A DNA stretch of 64,000 nt from Candidatus Kaistia colombiensis (GCA_029203105.1 CP119318.1:1812501-1876500), one strand, 5' to 3'; counted from the stretch's first letter, positions 9,830 through 18,895 are shown. Numbers and translations are program-made. The notes: generated from the sequence alone by a model not told the origin.

Positions 9830-9919
9830 ATCTGCCGTGGCCCGCGCGAACCCAGGCCCCATTGCCTGATCTCACCCATTATGGTTGACTTGGGGGAGGT
9901 TAGGCAAGGCTTTGAAACG

Positions 9920-10183
9920 ATGAATTTGCTTCCGGAGCAATGTCGGGCGGCGCGGGGACTGCTTAACTGGACCCAGGAGCATCTCGCGAATGTCGCGGGC
10001 GTGTCGCGCAGCACGATCAAGGACTTCGAGTGCAATCGCCATGCGATTCACCGCGCCACCGAGGCCCTGCTGGTCCGGGCCTTCGAGGATGGCGGCGTCC
10101 GCCTGATTGCCGCCGAAGGGGAGGGCCCCGGCGTCCGCCTCGCCTGCCGCTGCGCCGGCCCGCAGCCGGGCCTGGTCAATTGA
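9920..10183 (+). CDS. Small XRE-family (Cro/CI helix-turn-helix) regulator
   Basis: An 87-residue DNA-binding protein. The helix-turn-helix spans about residues 6-50 (CRAARGLLNWTQEHLANVAG, then VSRSTIKDFECNR), followed by a short AHxA-like region and GPGVRL, a layout common among small rhizobial XRE proteins. The ATG at 9920 gives the compact family length; an in-frame ATG at 9881 has no ribosome site. It is divergent from the mrp operon and may regulate it, but this is inference from position only. Confidence 0.75.
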   Translation: MNLLPEQCRAARGLLNWTQEHLANVAGVSRSTIKDFECNRHAIHRATEALLVRAFEDGGVRLIAAEGEGPGVRLACRCAGPQPGLVN

Positions 10184-10229
10184 GTTCTGGTCAATTGAGC
10201 TACGCGCCGAGTGGCGCAGGCCTAACCTT

Positions 10230-10251
10230 CACCTCTCCGTCAGGGAGAGGT
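10230..10251. repeat. Family B repeat, half copy
   Basis: A single hairpin, CACCTCTCC-GTCA-GGGAGAGGTG-like, matching the outer arm of the family B repeat without its partner arm. It sits between the XRE gene and the binding-protein gene that converges on it. Confidence 0.6.
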
Positions 10252-10302
10252 GAGAGAAGGAACTCCGCCCGACCTTCTCGGCTCCACTTCCCGCCGCCAA
10301 CG

Positions 10303-10338
10303 AAAAAGGGCTGCCGCACGATGTGCGACAGCCCTTCT
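10303..10338 (-). terminator. Rho-independent terminator of the first amino-acid ABC operon
   Basis: Read on the minus strand: a stem of about 13 bp, AGGGCTGTCGCAC paired with GTGCGGCAGCCCT (one G-T pair), a tiny loop, then TTTTTC. It lies 26 nt beyond the binding-protein stop. Confidence 0.85.
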
Positions 10339-10363
10339 GTGTTCGTCGGAGAAGCGGTGACGC

Positions 10364-11158
10364 TTACTTGGCTTCCGTGAGGTACGGGGTCAGGTCGAGC
10401 TTGGCGCCCATGTACTTCTCGAAGATGGTCGACAGCGAGCCGTCCTCGGCGCCCTTCTTGACCCAGTCCTGCAGCCAGGCCTTCAGCTCCGGCTCGTTCT
10501 GGCGCAGGCCGATGCCGAGCGGCTGCTGAACGACGTCCGCCTTCGGCTCCAGCTCCTTGGCCGGGTAGCGCTCGGCGAGCGTCAGGTACATGCCGTAGGG
10601 GGCGCACATGGCGTCGACCTGGCCGGACATCAGCGCGGTGATGGTGGTCGCGTCATCATCGAAGCGGACGAGCTTGGTGTCGGCCGGGGCCTTCTTGGTC
10701 AGCTCGGTGTCCTGCAGATTGCCGCGGACGACGCCGACGCGCTTGCCGGAGAGGTCCTCAAGCGACTTGATCTCGACGCCCTTCGGTCCGAACACGATCA
10801 GGCGGTTGACCGAGTAGGGGACGAAGTCGACGACCTTGGCGCGCTCGGGGGTGATCGCGAAGGACGAGATGACGATGTCGGTCTTGTTGGTCAGCAGGAA
10901 CGGCACGCGGTTCGGGCCGGTCACTTCGACCAGCTTGAACTTGACGCCGAGATCCTCGGCCAGCTTCTTGGCGACGTCGATGTCGGCGCCGGCCGGCTTC
11001 AGGTCGGCGTCGGTCATGCCCCATGGCGGCGCACCGAGGTCGACCGCGATCGCGATCTCGCCCTTGGCCTTGATGTCGGCCAGAAGATCGGCCTTGGCGA
11101 CACCGGCGACGCCGAGTGCCATGGTCGCGGCGAGCGCGACGCGGGTCAGGAACTTCAT
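10364..11158 (-). CDS. Polar amino-acid-type ABC transporter, periplasmic binding protein
   Basis: A 264-residue family 3 solute-binding protein (SBP_bac_3). The signal peptide spans residues 1-23 (cleavage after VAKA, before DLLADIKAKG). The family signature follows as GAPPWGMTDADLKPAGADID, then ITPERAKVVDF and GKRVGVVRGNLQDTEL. A GGAGGT ribosome site lies just before the ATG. It is the last gene of a permease-permease-ATPase-binding-protein operon and has its own terminator. The ligand is uncertain: the cassette adjoins an FCD regulator and an AroE-like gene, so an organic acid or unusual amino acid is as plausible as a standard amino acid. Confidence 0.88.
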   Translation of the reverse strand: MKFLTRVALAATMALGVAGVAKADLLADIKAKGEIAIAVDLGAPPWGMTDADLKPAGADIDVAKKLAEDLGVKFKLVEVTGPNRVPFLLTNKTDIVISSFAITPERAKVVDFVPYSVNRLIVFGPKGVEIKSLEDLSGKRVGVVRGNLQDTELTKKAPADTKLVRFDDDATTITALMSGQVDAMCAPYGMYLTLAERYPAKELEPKADVVQQPLGIGLRQNEPELKAWLQDWVKKGAEDGSLSTIFEKYMGAKLDLTPYLTEAK

Positions 11159-11179
11159 TACACTACCTCCAGTTACAAC

Positions 11180-11968
11180 TCAGAGACCACTGCTCAGAAA
11201 CTGCCGCAGTTCCGGTGTCTTCGGATCCGCGAAAATCTCTGCGGGCGGGCCTGCCTCCCAGACCTTGCCCTGATGCATGAAGACGACGATGTCGGCGAGG
11301 CGGCGGGCAAAGGCCATTTCGTGCGTGACCAGCACCATCGTCATGCCGTCGCGCGCGAGATCCTCCATCACCTTCAACACTTCGCCGGTCAGTTCCGGGT
11401 CGAGCGCCGAGGTGACCTCGTCGAACAACAGCACCTTCGGCGACAGCGCGAGCGAGCGCGCGATGGCGACGCGCTGCGCCTGGCCGCCGGAGAGCTGCTC
11501 CGGATAGGCTTCCGCCTTGTCGGCGAGGCCAACCAGGCCGAGCACTTTGTGGGCGATGGCGTCGGCGTCGGCGCGCGACTTCTTCTGCACCACCGTCAGC
11601 GCCAGCGTGATGTTGCGCAGCACGGTCAGGTGCGGAAACAGGTTGTAGCTCTGGAACACCATGCCGACTTCGGAGCGCAGGCGCTTGACCGAGGCGCGAT
11701 CGTCCATCGCGACCCGGTTGCCGCACACCTGGATGGTGCCGCCATTGATCTCTTCCAGCGCGTTCATGCAGCGCAGGAGCGTGCTCTTGCCGGAGCCGCT
11801 GCGTCCGACGATGGCGACCATGGTGCCGCGCTCGATGGTCAGCGACACACCGTGCAGCACCTGGAGCGGGCCGAAGCTCTTCGAGACGTTGTCGACGACG
11901 ATGATCGGCTCGGCGCCCGGCGCGGTTTCGTTCCGGGGCCGCGTGCCGGCTGCTTCAGTTACCGACAT
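11180..11968 (-). CDS. Polar amino-acid-type ABC transporter, ATPase
   Basis: A 262-residue GlnQ/HisP-type ATPase. Walker A is GRSGSGKST (about 55-63), the Q-loop region is GMVFQSYNLFPHLTV, the signature is LSGGQAQRVAIARSLA, Walker B is VLLFDEVTSALDPEL, and the switch histidine is in LVTHEMAFA. It overlaps the permease gene upstream by 14 nt and uses AAGGAAG as ribosome site inside it. The reading frame is intact, unlike its paralogue at 16513-17308. Confidence 0.92.
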   Translation of the reverse strand: MSVTEAAGTRPRNETAPGAEPIIVVDNVSKSFGPLQVLHGVSLTIERGTMVAIVGRSGSGKSTLLRCMNALEEINGGTIQVCGNRVAMDDRASVKRLRSEVGMVFQSYNLFPHLTVLRNITLALTVVQKKSRADADAIAHKVLGLVGLADKAEAYPEQLSGGQAQRVAIARSLALSPKVLLFDEVTSALDPELTGEVLKVMEDLARDGMTMVLVTHEMAFARRLADIVVFMHQGKVWEAGPPAEIFADPKTPELRQFLSSGL

Positions 11969-12602
11969 TGAGCTTCCTTTCGAAATGTCTGCTGGCGAGA
12001 GAGAGGGGGTAGCACATGGCGAAATAGATGATCGCCACGAAGACGAAGGTGATGAACGGCTCGAACGTCGAGTTGTTGACGATCTGTCCGGCTCTCGCGA
12101 GCTCGACGAAACCGATGATCGAGGTGATCGAGGTGTTCTTGATGATCTGGACCATGAAGCCGACGGTCGGCGGGATCGCGATCCGGGCCGCCTGCGGCAG
12201 GATGACGTGGCGATACTGCTGCATCCGGCTCAGGCCGATGCAGTTCGAGGCTTCCCACTGCGTCTTCGGGACGGAGAGGATGCAGCCGCGCCAGATCTCG
12301 CCGAGGAAGGCGGAGGTGTAGAGCGTCAGCGACAGGCCGGCGGCGATGATCGGCGGGATGTCGAGGCCGAGGATCGACAGGCCGAAATAGGCCAGGAACA
12401 GCACCACCAGCAGCGGCGTGCCCTGGATGATCTGGATGTAGGCGGCCGACAGCCAGCGCAGCCATTTGTGCTGCGAGACGCGGCCAAGCGCCAGGACGAG
12501 GCCGAAGGCGCCGCCGCCGATGAAGGCCAGGACCGACAGCAGCACCGTCCAGCGGGCCGCCTCGATGAGGTAGATCAGATGGGTGGAGGAAAACGTGATC
12601 AT
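11955..12602 (-). CDS. Polar amino-acid-type ABC transporter, permease
   Basis: A 215-residue HisM/GlnP-type permease. The N-terminal helix is WTVLLSVLAFIGGGAFGLVL. The EAA coupling loop appears as QWEASNCIGLSRMQQYRHVI LPQAARIAIPP (about 130-160). IGFVELARAGQIV is the downstream conserved segment. It partners with the second permease at 12617-13297 to form a heterodimeric channel across the inner membrane. Confidence 0.9.
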   Translation of the reverse strand: MITFSSTHLIYLIEAARWTVLLSVLAFIGGGAFGLVLALGRVSQHKWLRWLSAAYIQIIQGTPLLVVLFLAYFGLSILGLDIPPIIAAGLSLTLYTSAFLGEIWRGCILSVPKTQWEASNCIGLSRMQQYRHVILPQAARIAIPPTVGFMVQIIKNTSITSIIGFVELARAGQIVNNSTFEPFITFVFVAIIYFAMCYPLSLASRHFERKLNVGN

Positions 12603-12616
12603 GATTTCACCTCACC

Positions 12617-13297
12617 TCACGTGCGCAGCTTGCGGCGGCGGACGAAGGCGAACTGGCCAATGCCCCACAGAACGACGCGGAAGAGGACGGAGAGGGCGAG
12701 ATAGACGGCCGCTACGATGAGGTAGACCTCGAACGAGCGGAACGTCTCCGACTGGATCATGTTCGCCTCGGCGGTCAGCTCCTGCGCGGAGATCTGCGAG
12801 GTGATCGACGACGAAAGCATGAGCAGCACGAACTGGCTCGACAGCGCCGGATAGACGCGCTCGACCGCTGGGATCAGGATGATGTGCCAGTAGACCTGCA
12901 GCTTGTTGAGGCCGAGGCATTCCGCGGCTTCGAGCTGCCCCTTGGCGATCGAATCGATGCCGGCGCGGATGATCTCGCTCGAATAGGCGCCGGTGTTGAT
13001 CACCAGCGCGATCACCGCCGACGTTTCGGCCGAAAGCCTCAGGCCGAGGCTCGGCAGGCCGAAATAGACGATGAACACCTGCACCAGGAAGGGCGTGTTG
13101 CGGATCACCTCGACATAGATGCCGACCAGCCCGGACAGGAGCTTGCTCTTGCCGGAACGAAGAATGGCGCAGACGAGGCCGAGAACGAAGCCGAGCGCGA
13201 TCGACGTGCCGGCGAGGACGATCGTCAGCCAGGCGCCGCGCAGAAACGCTGGCCAGGCCGTCAGGAGAAATGAAAAGTCAAACGAGTATGAGATCAT
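12617..13297 (-). CDS. Polar amino-acid-type ABC transporter, permease
   Basis: A 226-residue HisQ-type permease and the first gene of the operon. It starts MISYSFDFSFLL, and the coupling loop is QLEAAECLGLNKLQVYWHII followed by LIPAVERVYPALSSQFVLLM. The paralogue at 18025-18720 has the same opening (MSYEFDFSFL), which shows that the two cassettes share an origin. The promoter should lie in the 650 nt gene-free stretch to the right. Confidence 0.9.
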   Translation of the reverse strand: MISYSFDFSFLLTAWPAFLRGAWLTIVLAGTSIALGFVLGLVCAILRSGKSKLLSGLVGIYVEVIRNTPFLVQVFIVYFGLPSLGLRLSAETSAVIALVINTGAYSSEIIRAGIDSIAKGQLEAAECLGLNKLQVYWHIILIPAVERVYPALSSQFVLLMLSSSITSQISAQELTAEANMIQSETFRSFEVYLIVAAVYLALSVLFRVVLWGIGQFAFVRRRKLRT

Positions 13298-13944
13298 CCC
13301 GTCGCCTGCTGTTGGTGGGCTCGGTGGGGGGAGGCGAGATCGCGCGGTCGAGCGGCTGCGGCTACGGCGCGCGGATCGTCGAGACGGCGTCGCACGTCAT
13401 GATGTTGCGCGTCATGGCGTGGCGCCGGCCCGGTCTGTCGACGGCGGCATATTCCGCTCCGACCGCGATCGCAACACCACGTGGCTGTGGCAATCCGACA
13501 TAGCCGGGATCGTAAGGATCCCGTTTGATGCCCGGCTTGGGGTCGGGCGGCGCTCCGTCGCGAGAGCCATAGAATGCGTGGTGTTCATTGCATCGCCTTG
13601 ATCGAAGACCCCCTCCCGGAGGCATGAGTTGGACTGCTCCGGCCGAGGCCGGTACCGCGCGGGCTTTGCTCCGTTGCCGGGGGCGGGCGCCGCGAATTCA
13701 TCGCGCAGCCCGACCGCTGCCATGGCCGCCCGACCGTCAAGTCTGGCTACCAATTGGGCTCTGTTTGCCTCTTTGTGCGTCCCGGCACTAGTATTCTAGT
13801 CCACTGTCATTGACAATATGCGGGCACAATCGGCCGCGCTCGGCGCGAGGAACGGCGGAAACGTTTGGTTTCATTCCAGGATTCGTCGTATCCAGCCGGG
13901 CGGGAATGCGAAAAGCCGGATAAAAATATTGGGGCGGAACGCTG
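13298..13944. other. Gene-free region between divergent operons
   Basis: A 647-nt gap between the permease gene (minus) and the GntR gene (plus). Minus-strand frames here (13362-13753) have no recognisable product and atypical composition, so I do not call them. The right part is less GC-rich and holds an ACTAG-TATT-CTAGT palindrome at 13787-13800. Promoters for both flanking units are expected here. Confidence 0.6.
13787..13800. promoter_or_regulatory. Perfect palindrome, possible GntR/FCD operator
   Basis: ACTAG-TATT-CTAGT, a perfect 5-4-5 inverted repeat in AT-rich sequence about 145 nt before the GntR gene. A similar CTAG-centred palindrome, GACT-AG-AGTC, lies at 18896-18905 before the UxaA gene. 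The regulator is inferred from position only. Confidence 0.4.
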
Positions 13945-14691
13945 ATGGAATTGGCAAACCAGTCGCTCGGAGCGATTCTCGATGACGCCAGTCTCAGCCG
14001 GGAGCGGCGGGCGTCGCTTCAGGTCTATGCTCTGCTGCGGCGGGCCATCATCTCGCTCGAGCTGAAGCCCAACCGCCCGATTTCCGAGCAGGATGTCGCG
14101 AAGCGGCTCTCGATCAGCCGGACGCCGGTCCGCGAGGCCTTCATCCGCCTGGCGGAGGAGGGGTTGCTGATCAGCTACCCGCAGCTGACGACGGTGATCG
14201 CGCCGATCCGCATGGAGGCGCTGCTGGAAGCGCAGTTCCTGCGAGAGGCGATCGAATGCGCGACGGCGGAGCGCGCGGCACGCATCATCGACGAGGACGG
14301 CATCATCCGGCTGCGCGCGGTTTTGGCGCGCCATGCCGCCGCGCTGCAGGCGGAGAAATGGCCGGAGTTCCACCTCCTCGACGAGGAGACCCACCGCCTG
14401 ATCTGCGAGATGGCGGGCCTGCGCGGCCTCGGCCGGCCGGTCGAGCAGGCGCGCGGCCATCTCGACCGCGTCCGCTATCTGACCCTGCCGGAGCTCGACA
14501 CGTCGCGGCGCGTGGTCACCCAGCACACCACGGTGGTCGAGGCGATCTGCGAGCATCGTCCCGAGGACGCCCGCGAGGCGATGCGGGTGCATGTTCGCGA
14601 CCTGCTGCCGCGTCTGGAGAGCATCCGCGAGCAATATCCCGATTTCTTCGAGGAGAAGCCCCCGGTCGTGCGGCGCTCGCTGGCGCGATAG
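13945..14691 (+). CDS. GntR-family regulator with FCD ligand domain
   Basis: A 248-residue regulator. The winged helix is at about residues 28-90, with the family core ISEQDVAKRLSISRTPVREA FIRLAEEGLL. The C-terminal FCD domain (about 95-225) carries the metal/ligand helix pattern (FHLLDEETHRLICEMAG, later HTTVVEAICEHRPEDAREAM). FCD regulators sense small organic acids, often sugar acids or amino-acid catabolites. It lies between the two ABC cassettes and converges on the AroE-like gene, so it is the best candidate regulator for one or both transporters. The start ATG follows GGCGGAA. Confidence 0.88.
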   Translation: MELANQSLGAILDDASLSRERRASLQVYALLRRAIISLELKPNRPISEQDVAKRLSISRTPVREAFIRLAEEGLLISYPQLTTVIAPIRMEALLEAQFLREAIECATAERAARIIDEDGIIRLRAVLARHAAALQAEKWPEFHLLDEETHRLICEMAGLRGLGRPVEQARGHLDRVRYLTLPELDTSRRVVTQHTTVVEAICEHRPEDAREAMRVHVRDLLPRLESIREQYPDFFEEKPPVVRRSLAR

Positions 14692-14713
14692 CCGCAACCA
14701 GGCAAACGTCGGC

Positions 14714-15514
14714 TCAGAGGCCGAAGAAGTTCGCCATCAGCTCCAGTTGCTGATCGAGCATCGGCTTTCCCAGATGAATGCGGCAACCCCGGGCCTCGGC
14801 GGCGACAAGCAGCGGCGTCATGGTCGGCACCATGATCACCTCGGCGACGATCATGTCGGCTGTCAGCCGGGTCGTGTCGAGCGGCGGGGCGTCGTCCGGC
14901 CGCATGCCGAGTGACGTGCCGTTGACGACAAGGTCATGGCCGCTCGGGTCGCTGTCGCCGACGATGACGGTCGCTGCGGGGTAGAGCGCCAGGATGCGAT
15001 CGCGCAGCGCCTCGGCCTTGGCGCGGGTACGGTTGGCGATCGTCAGCTTGGCGACGCCGCCTGCGACGAGCGCGAAGGCGATGGCGTTCGCGGCGCCGCC
15101 CGCGCCGGCCAGATAGGCATTGCGGCCATGGATGGAAATGCCGGAGACGGCGAGGCCGGCGACGAAGCCGTGGCCGTCGAGCATGTCGCCGATGAGACGG
15201 CCGTCCGGCTCGCGCCGGATCACGTTGATGGCGCCGATGGCGCGCGCGCTTGGGCTGATCTCGTCGCAGAGCGAGGCCATAGGCCCCTTGTGCGGCACGG
15301 TGATGATGGCGCCGTCGAAGCTCTTGAGAGCGCGCAGCGCGTTGGCGAACGCGGCGAGGTCGGCCGGGGCGACCTGGAAGGGAACCATGACCGCGTCGCG
15401 GCCGCGCTCGCGGGCGATGCGGTTGATGCCGGGCGGCGCCTTCACATGCGCGATCGGGTCGGCAAGGATGCCGAGCACGCGGGTCGTGCCGGTGATTTCT
15501 CCGGTCTTGGTCAT
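14714..15514 (-). CDS. Shikimate/quinate dehydrogenase-like oxidoreductase
   Basis: A 266-residue protein of the AroE fold. The N-terminal substrate domain has the catalytic lysine in ITVPHKGPM and the helix NVIRREPDGRLIG. The C-terminal NAD(P) domain has the glycine motif AGAGGAANAIA, then IANRTRAKAEAL. Two departures from true AroE stand out: the hydroxyl-binding Ser-x-Ser-Pro motif near residue 24 reads HVKAPP, and the usual NTDG stretch reads DMLDGHGF. This suggests a paralogue (SdhL/YdiB/Ael1-like classes are known) that acts on a different polyhydroxy acid. It stands beside amino-acid-type transport genes, which hints at catabolism rather than aromatic biosynthesis. Confidence 0.8.
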   Translation of the reverse strand: MTKTGEITGTTRVLGILADPIAHVKAPPGINRIARERGRDAVMVPFQVAPADLAAFANALRALKSFDGAIITVPHKGPMASLCDEISPSARAIGAINVIRREPDGRLIGDMLDGHGFVAGLAVSGISIHGRNAYLAGAGGAANAIAFALVAGGVAKLTIANRTRAKAEALRDRILALYPAATVIVGDSDPSGHDLVVNGTSLGMRPDDAPPLDTTRLTADMIVAEVIMVPTMTPLLVAAEARGCRIHLGKPMLDQQLELMANFFGL

Positions 15515-15582
15515 GGTCGTTGTCTCGGTTCGTCTTGATCTGTCGGGCCGCTAGGGATGTCGGAGGTCGGCCAGCACTCCGG

Positions 15583-15614
15583 AAGAAAGCGGAGGGGCCT
15601 GGCTGCCCCTCCGC
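15583..15614 (-). terminator. Rho-independent terminator of the second amino-acid ABC operon
   Basis: On the minus strand GCGGAGGGGC, loop AGCCAG, GCCCCTCCGC, then TTTCTT. The stem is a perfect 10 bp and starts 10 nt after the binding-protein stop. Confidence 0.8.
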
Positions 15615-15623
15615 GTCTCGCGC

Positions 15624-16445
15624 TTATTCCGGGATGGATTCCGGCAGGTTCTGGTTGAAGTACTTGACGTAGATCTGGTTCAGCTTGCCGTTGGCAAGGT
15701 TGGCGGCAACCCACTCGTCGGCCCAGCTCTTCAGTTCCGGGTCGTTCTTGCGCAGGCCGATCGCCATCGGATAGGCGGCGAGCGTCAGCTTGACCTCGAG
15801 GTTCTTGTCGGCATTCTGCTCGGCGACCGAATTGGCGGTCGACAGAGCGGCCGAGAACACGTCCTGCTGGCCGGTGGCGACAGCGGTGTTGGTGGTCGCT
15901 TCGTCCTCGTAGCGCACGATGCTGGCGCCGATGCGCCGGCGTCCTTCAGGCGCGCGGGTCAGCTCGATGTCGGCCGTGGTGCCGCGGGCGACGGCGATGG
16001 TCCTTGCCGGCGAGGTCGGCGGGCTCGAGGCGATCGCCATCGCCTTCGGGGCTGAGATCACGACCGGAATGACGCCATAGGGCTTCGAGTAGTTGCCACG
16101 ACCTTCTTGCGCTCGTCGGTGATCGAGAACGAGGCGATCACCATGTCGGCCTTGTTGGCGAGCAGGAACGGCACGCGATTGGCGCCGGAAACCGGCACGA
16201 CCTTCGAGCTTCACGCCGAGGTCATCGGCGAGCAGCTGCGCGGTCTCGATGTCCGAGCCGGTCGCCTGGGCCTGGGCGTCGAGCATGCCGTAGGGCGGGT
16301 GGCCGATATCGACGGCGACGCGCAGCGTGCCGCGCGCCTTGATGGCCGGCGTGCCGGCGTGATCGGGCGCGTCGGGCCGCGAGGCCGGCGTCCGGCGCAG
16401 AGCGCGGATCGAAAGGGCGACGCCCCCGAGGCAAGGACGTTTCAT
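15624..16445 (-). CDS. Polar amino-acid-type ABC transporter, binding protein (second cassette), frame broken
   Basis: Family 3 solute-binding protein, paralogous to the one at 10364-11158. Recognisable parts: ARGTLRVAVDIGHPPYGML, ATGSDIETAQLLADDLGVKL, AMAIAS..., TIAVARGTTADIELTRA, IVRYEDEATTNTAVATGQ and the C-terminus LKSWADEWVAANLANGKLNQ. The chain changes frame near 16205, 16095, 16012-16025 and 15945-15960 through single-base changes. The ATG at 16445 begins MKRPCLGG, and the N-terminal signal region is itself scrambled. The length matches an intact gene, so sequence error is more likely than decay. Confidence 0.7.
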   Translation of the reverse strand: MKRPCLGGVALSIRALRRTPASRPDAPDHAGTPAIKARGTLRVAVDIGHPPYGMLDAQAQATGSDIETAQLLADDLGVKLEGRAGFRRQSRAVPARQQGRHGDRLVLDHRRAQEGRGNYSKPYGVIPVVISAPKAMAIASSPPTSPARTIAVARGTTADIELTRAPEGRRRIGASIVRYEDEATTNTAVATGQQDVFSAALSTANSVAEQNADKNLEVKLTLAAYPMAIGLRKNDPELKSWADEWVAANLANGKLNQIYVKYFNQNLPESIPE

Positions 16446-16512
16446 ATTCGAGGGTACGGCCGTCTTGCCGCGTCCGACTGGGTAGAAATCGGTCCGGCGC
16501 CTCGCGCGCCGT

Positions 16513-17308
16513 TCAGAGGCCGTTGCCGACGAACTGGCGCAGCTCCGGCGTCTGTGGGGATTTGCAAGCATGTCCGCCGGTGCCGCGTTTCCCAGATCCG
16601 GCCCTGGTGCATGAACACCACCTGGTCGGCGACGGAGCGGGCGAATGCCCATTTCATGCGTGACGAGCATCATGGTCATGCCCTCCGCGGCGAGTTGCGC
16701 GATGACGCGCAGCACTTCGCCGGTCAGCTCCGGGTCGAGCGCCGAGGTGACCTCGTCGAACAGGATCAGCTTCGGGCGCATGGCCAGCGAGCGGGCGATG
16801 GCGACGCGCTGCTGCTGGCCGCCCGAGAGCTGCTCGGGATAGTTCTGCGCCTTGTCGGAAAGACCGACCTGCGCCAGCACGCGGGCGGCGAGGTCGCGCG
16901 CCTCGCCGGCGCCGATCTTCATGCACCTTGCGAGGGGCCAGCGTTACGTTCTGCTCGACGGTCAAATGCGGGAACAGGTTGTAGCTCTGGAACACGATGC
17001 CGACGTCCTGGCGCAGCTCGCGCAGGTCGACCTTGCCACCATGCAGCTCGCGGCCGCAGACGGTGCAGTTCGCCGGCATTGATCCGCTCCAGCCCGTTGA
17101 CGCAGCGCAGCGCCGTGCTCTTGCCAGAGCCGGAGCGGCCGATCGAGCGCCACGACCTCGCCGCGGGGCGACTTCGAGGGTCGATGCCCTTCAGCACCTC
17201 CACGCTCGCCGAAAGCTCTTGCGGACGTTCTGGAAGCGGACGAGCGGCGTATCGGATCGGGTCATGCTCGGGGTCTCGGACGCGCGTTGCGGGGTGGCGG
17301 CGATGTTC
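16513..17308 (-). CDS. Polar amino-acid-type ABC transporter, ATPase (second cassette), frame broken
   Basis: GlnQ-type ATPase paralogous to the gene at 11180-11968. Parts in different frames include GRSGSGKSTALRCVNGLERI, VGIVFQSYNLFPHLTVEQNV, LSGGQQQRVAIARSLAMRPK, FDEVTSALDPELTGEVLRV and LVTHEMG, ending ELRQFVGNGL at 16513. Frame changes lie near 17200, 17150, 17080, 16925, 16648 and 16560-16580. The ATG at 17308 follows GGAGAG and gives MNIAATPQ. Confidence 0.72.
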
Positions 17309-17318
17309 ATGAGGCTCT

Positions 17319-17975
17319 CCTCAGTTCCGGTTCAGCCGGCGCTCGAACCGGCCGCGCCATGCACCGACATCGGGAAGCAGATGGCGAAATAGAGTGCAGC
17401 GCCGCGATGGTGAAGACGGTGAAGGGCATGAAGGTCGAGTTGTTGATGCACCTTGGCCGAGTAGGTGAGGTCGAAGAAGCCGATCACCACCGCGTAGGAG
17501 GTGTTCTTGACGATCTGGACCAGGAAACCGACCGTCGGCGGCACGGCTATGCGCAGCGCCTGCGGCAGGATCACGTAGACGAAGCGCTGCGGCCCTCGTC
17601 AGCGCCAGGCACTCCGCCGCCTTCCCACTGCGTCTTCGGCACCGCCTGGATGCAGCCGCGCCAGATCTCGCCGAGATAGGCGCTGGAATAGAGCGTCATC
17701 GCAATGCCGGCCGCGACCAGCGCCGGCACGTCATAGCCGCCGATCGAGATGCCGAAATAGACGACGAACATGATCACCGGCAGCGGGATGCCCTGCACCA
17801 GCTGGACAAACAGCCCGGAGAGCGTCCGCAGCGCCTGCGGCGGCGCGAGGCGCGCGCCAGAGCCACCGGCAGGCCCAGGATCGTACCGCCGACAAAGCCG
17901 AGCAGCGACAGGACGATGCGTCCAGCCGGCGCCGCGGAAGATGAAGGCGATCTGCTCGATGGTCAGTCCGAACAT
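17319..17975 (-). CDS. Polar amino-acid-type ABC transporter, permease (second cassette), frame broken
   Basis: HisM-type permease of about 217 codons, aligned with the intact paralogue at 11955-12602. The N-terminus is MFGLTIEQIAFIFRGAGWT. LVQLVQGIPLPVIMFVVYFG and AYLGEIWRGCIQAVPKTQWE read well in one frame; MILPQALRIAVPPTVGFLVQ lies in another. Breaks are near 17925, 17870, 17625-17590, 17450 and 17395. It ends FERRLNRN just before the ATPase gene. Confidence 0.72.
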
Positions 17976-18024
17976 GGGCGGGATCCGTGCGTCGAGAATG
18001 GGCGGGGCGGGGTGCGGCTACGCG

Positions 18025-18720
18025 CTAGAGCGGCGTGCCGAGGCGCCGGCGGCGCGGAAACGAGACCTGCGCGACACCGAGCAGCGTCAGTCGCAGCAGG
18101 CACGCCATGACGAGGTAGATGCCGGCGATGACGAGATAGACCTCGAAGCCGCGGAAGGTGAAGGATTGGATCATGTAGGCGACGCCGGTCAGCTCTTCCG
18201 CCGAGATCTGCGACATGATCGAGGTCGCCAGCATCATCAGCACGAACTGGCTGACAAGGGCCGGATAGACCCGCTCGACCGCCTGCGGGATCTGCACCGA
18301 CCACAAGCTCTGGCTCGGTTTCAGCGCCAGGCACGCGGCGGCCTCCAACTGGCCCTTCGGGATGCTCTCGAAGCCCGCCCGCATGATCTCGGCGGTGTAG
18401 GCGCCGACGTTGATCGACCAGCGCGATCATCGGCGGCCGGTGAAGGCGGCGCGACCCGCGCCTGCAGCACCGCCAGTCCGAAGAACAGCCAGAACACCTG
18501 GATGATCGAGCGGCGTGTTGCGGATCGCCCTCGACGTAGACCGTCGCCGCTGCGCCGCACCCAGGCGCGGAGCCGTAGAGCCGGCCGATCGCGCAGCCGA
18601 GTCCCGAGCGCGAAGCCCGGCACGATCGAGACGACCGTCATCCCGAGCGTCAGCCAGATTCCGTGCCACAGATCCGGTAGATAATCATTCAGGAACGAGA
18701 AATCGAATTCATATGACAAG
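18025..18720 (-). CDS. Polar amino-acid-type ABC transporter, permease (second cassette), frame broken
   Basis: HisQ-type permease, first gene of the second cassette. The N-terminus reads MSYEFDFSFLNDYLPDLWHG from a TTG at 18720; a GTG at 18734 is the alternative. The C-terminal half is intact (GQLEAAACLALKPSQSLWSV, YPALVSQFVLMMLATSIMSQ). Breaks lie near 18600, 18530, 18505 and 18420. The divergent UxaA gene starts 236 nt away, so transporter and dehydratase probably share one control region. Confidence 0.72.
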
Positions 18721-18895
18721 GCGCAATTCCGCACAATCCGTAACGATTATGAATCGAAACGGAGCCGTATTTCTGGATTCTAAGTTTGGAATTGGCGCAT
18801 CGACAATCGAGATCTACGTGTAGATCCGATTCCCGCCAGCATAGGCTTGCCGGCGGTGCTCCCATATCCTGGTTATTATTATTGTTTTTCTGTTG

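Noticed and set aside
13362..13753. Possible minus-strand small genes upstream of the first ABC operon
   Set aside because: No homology recognised, proline/arginine-rich composition, no ribosome site, and promoter-like sequence is expected here.
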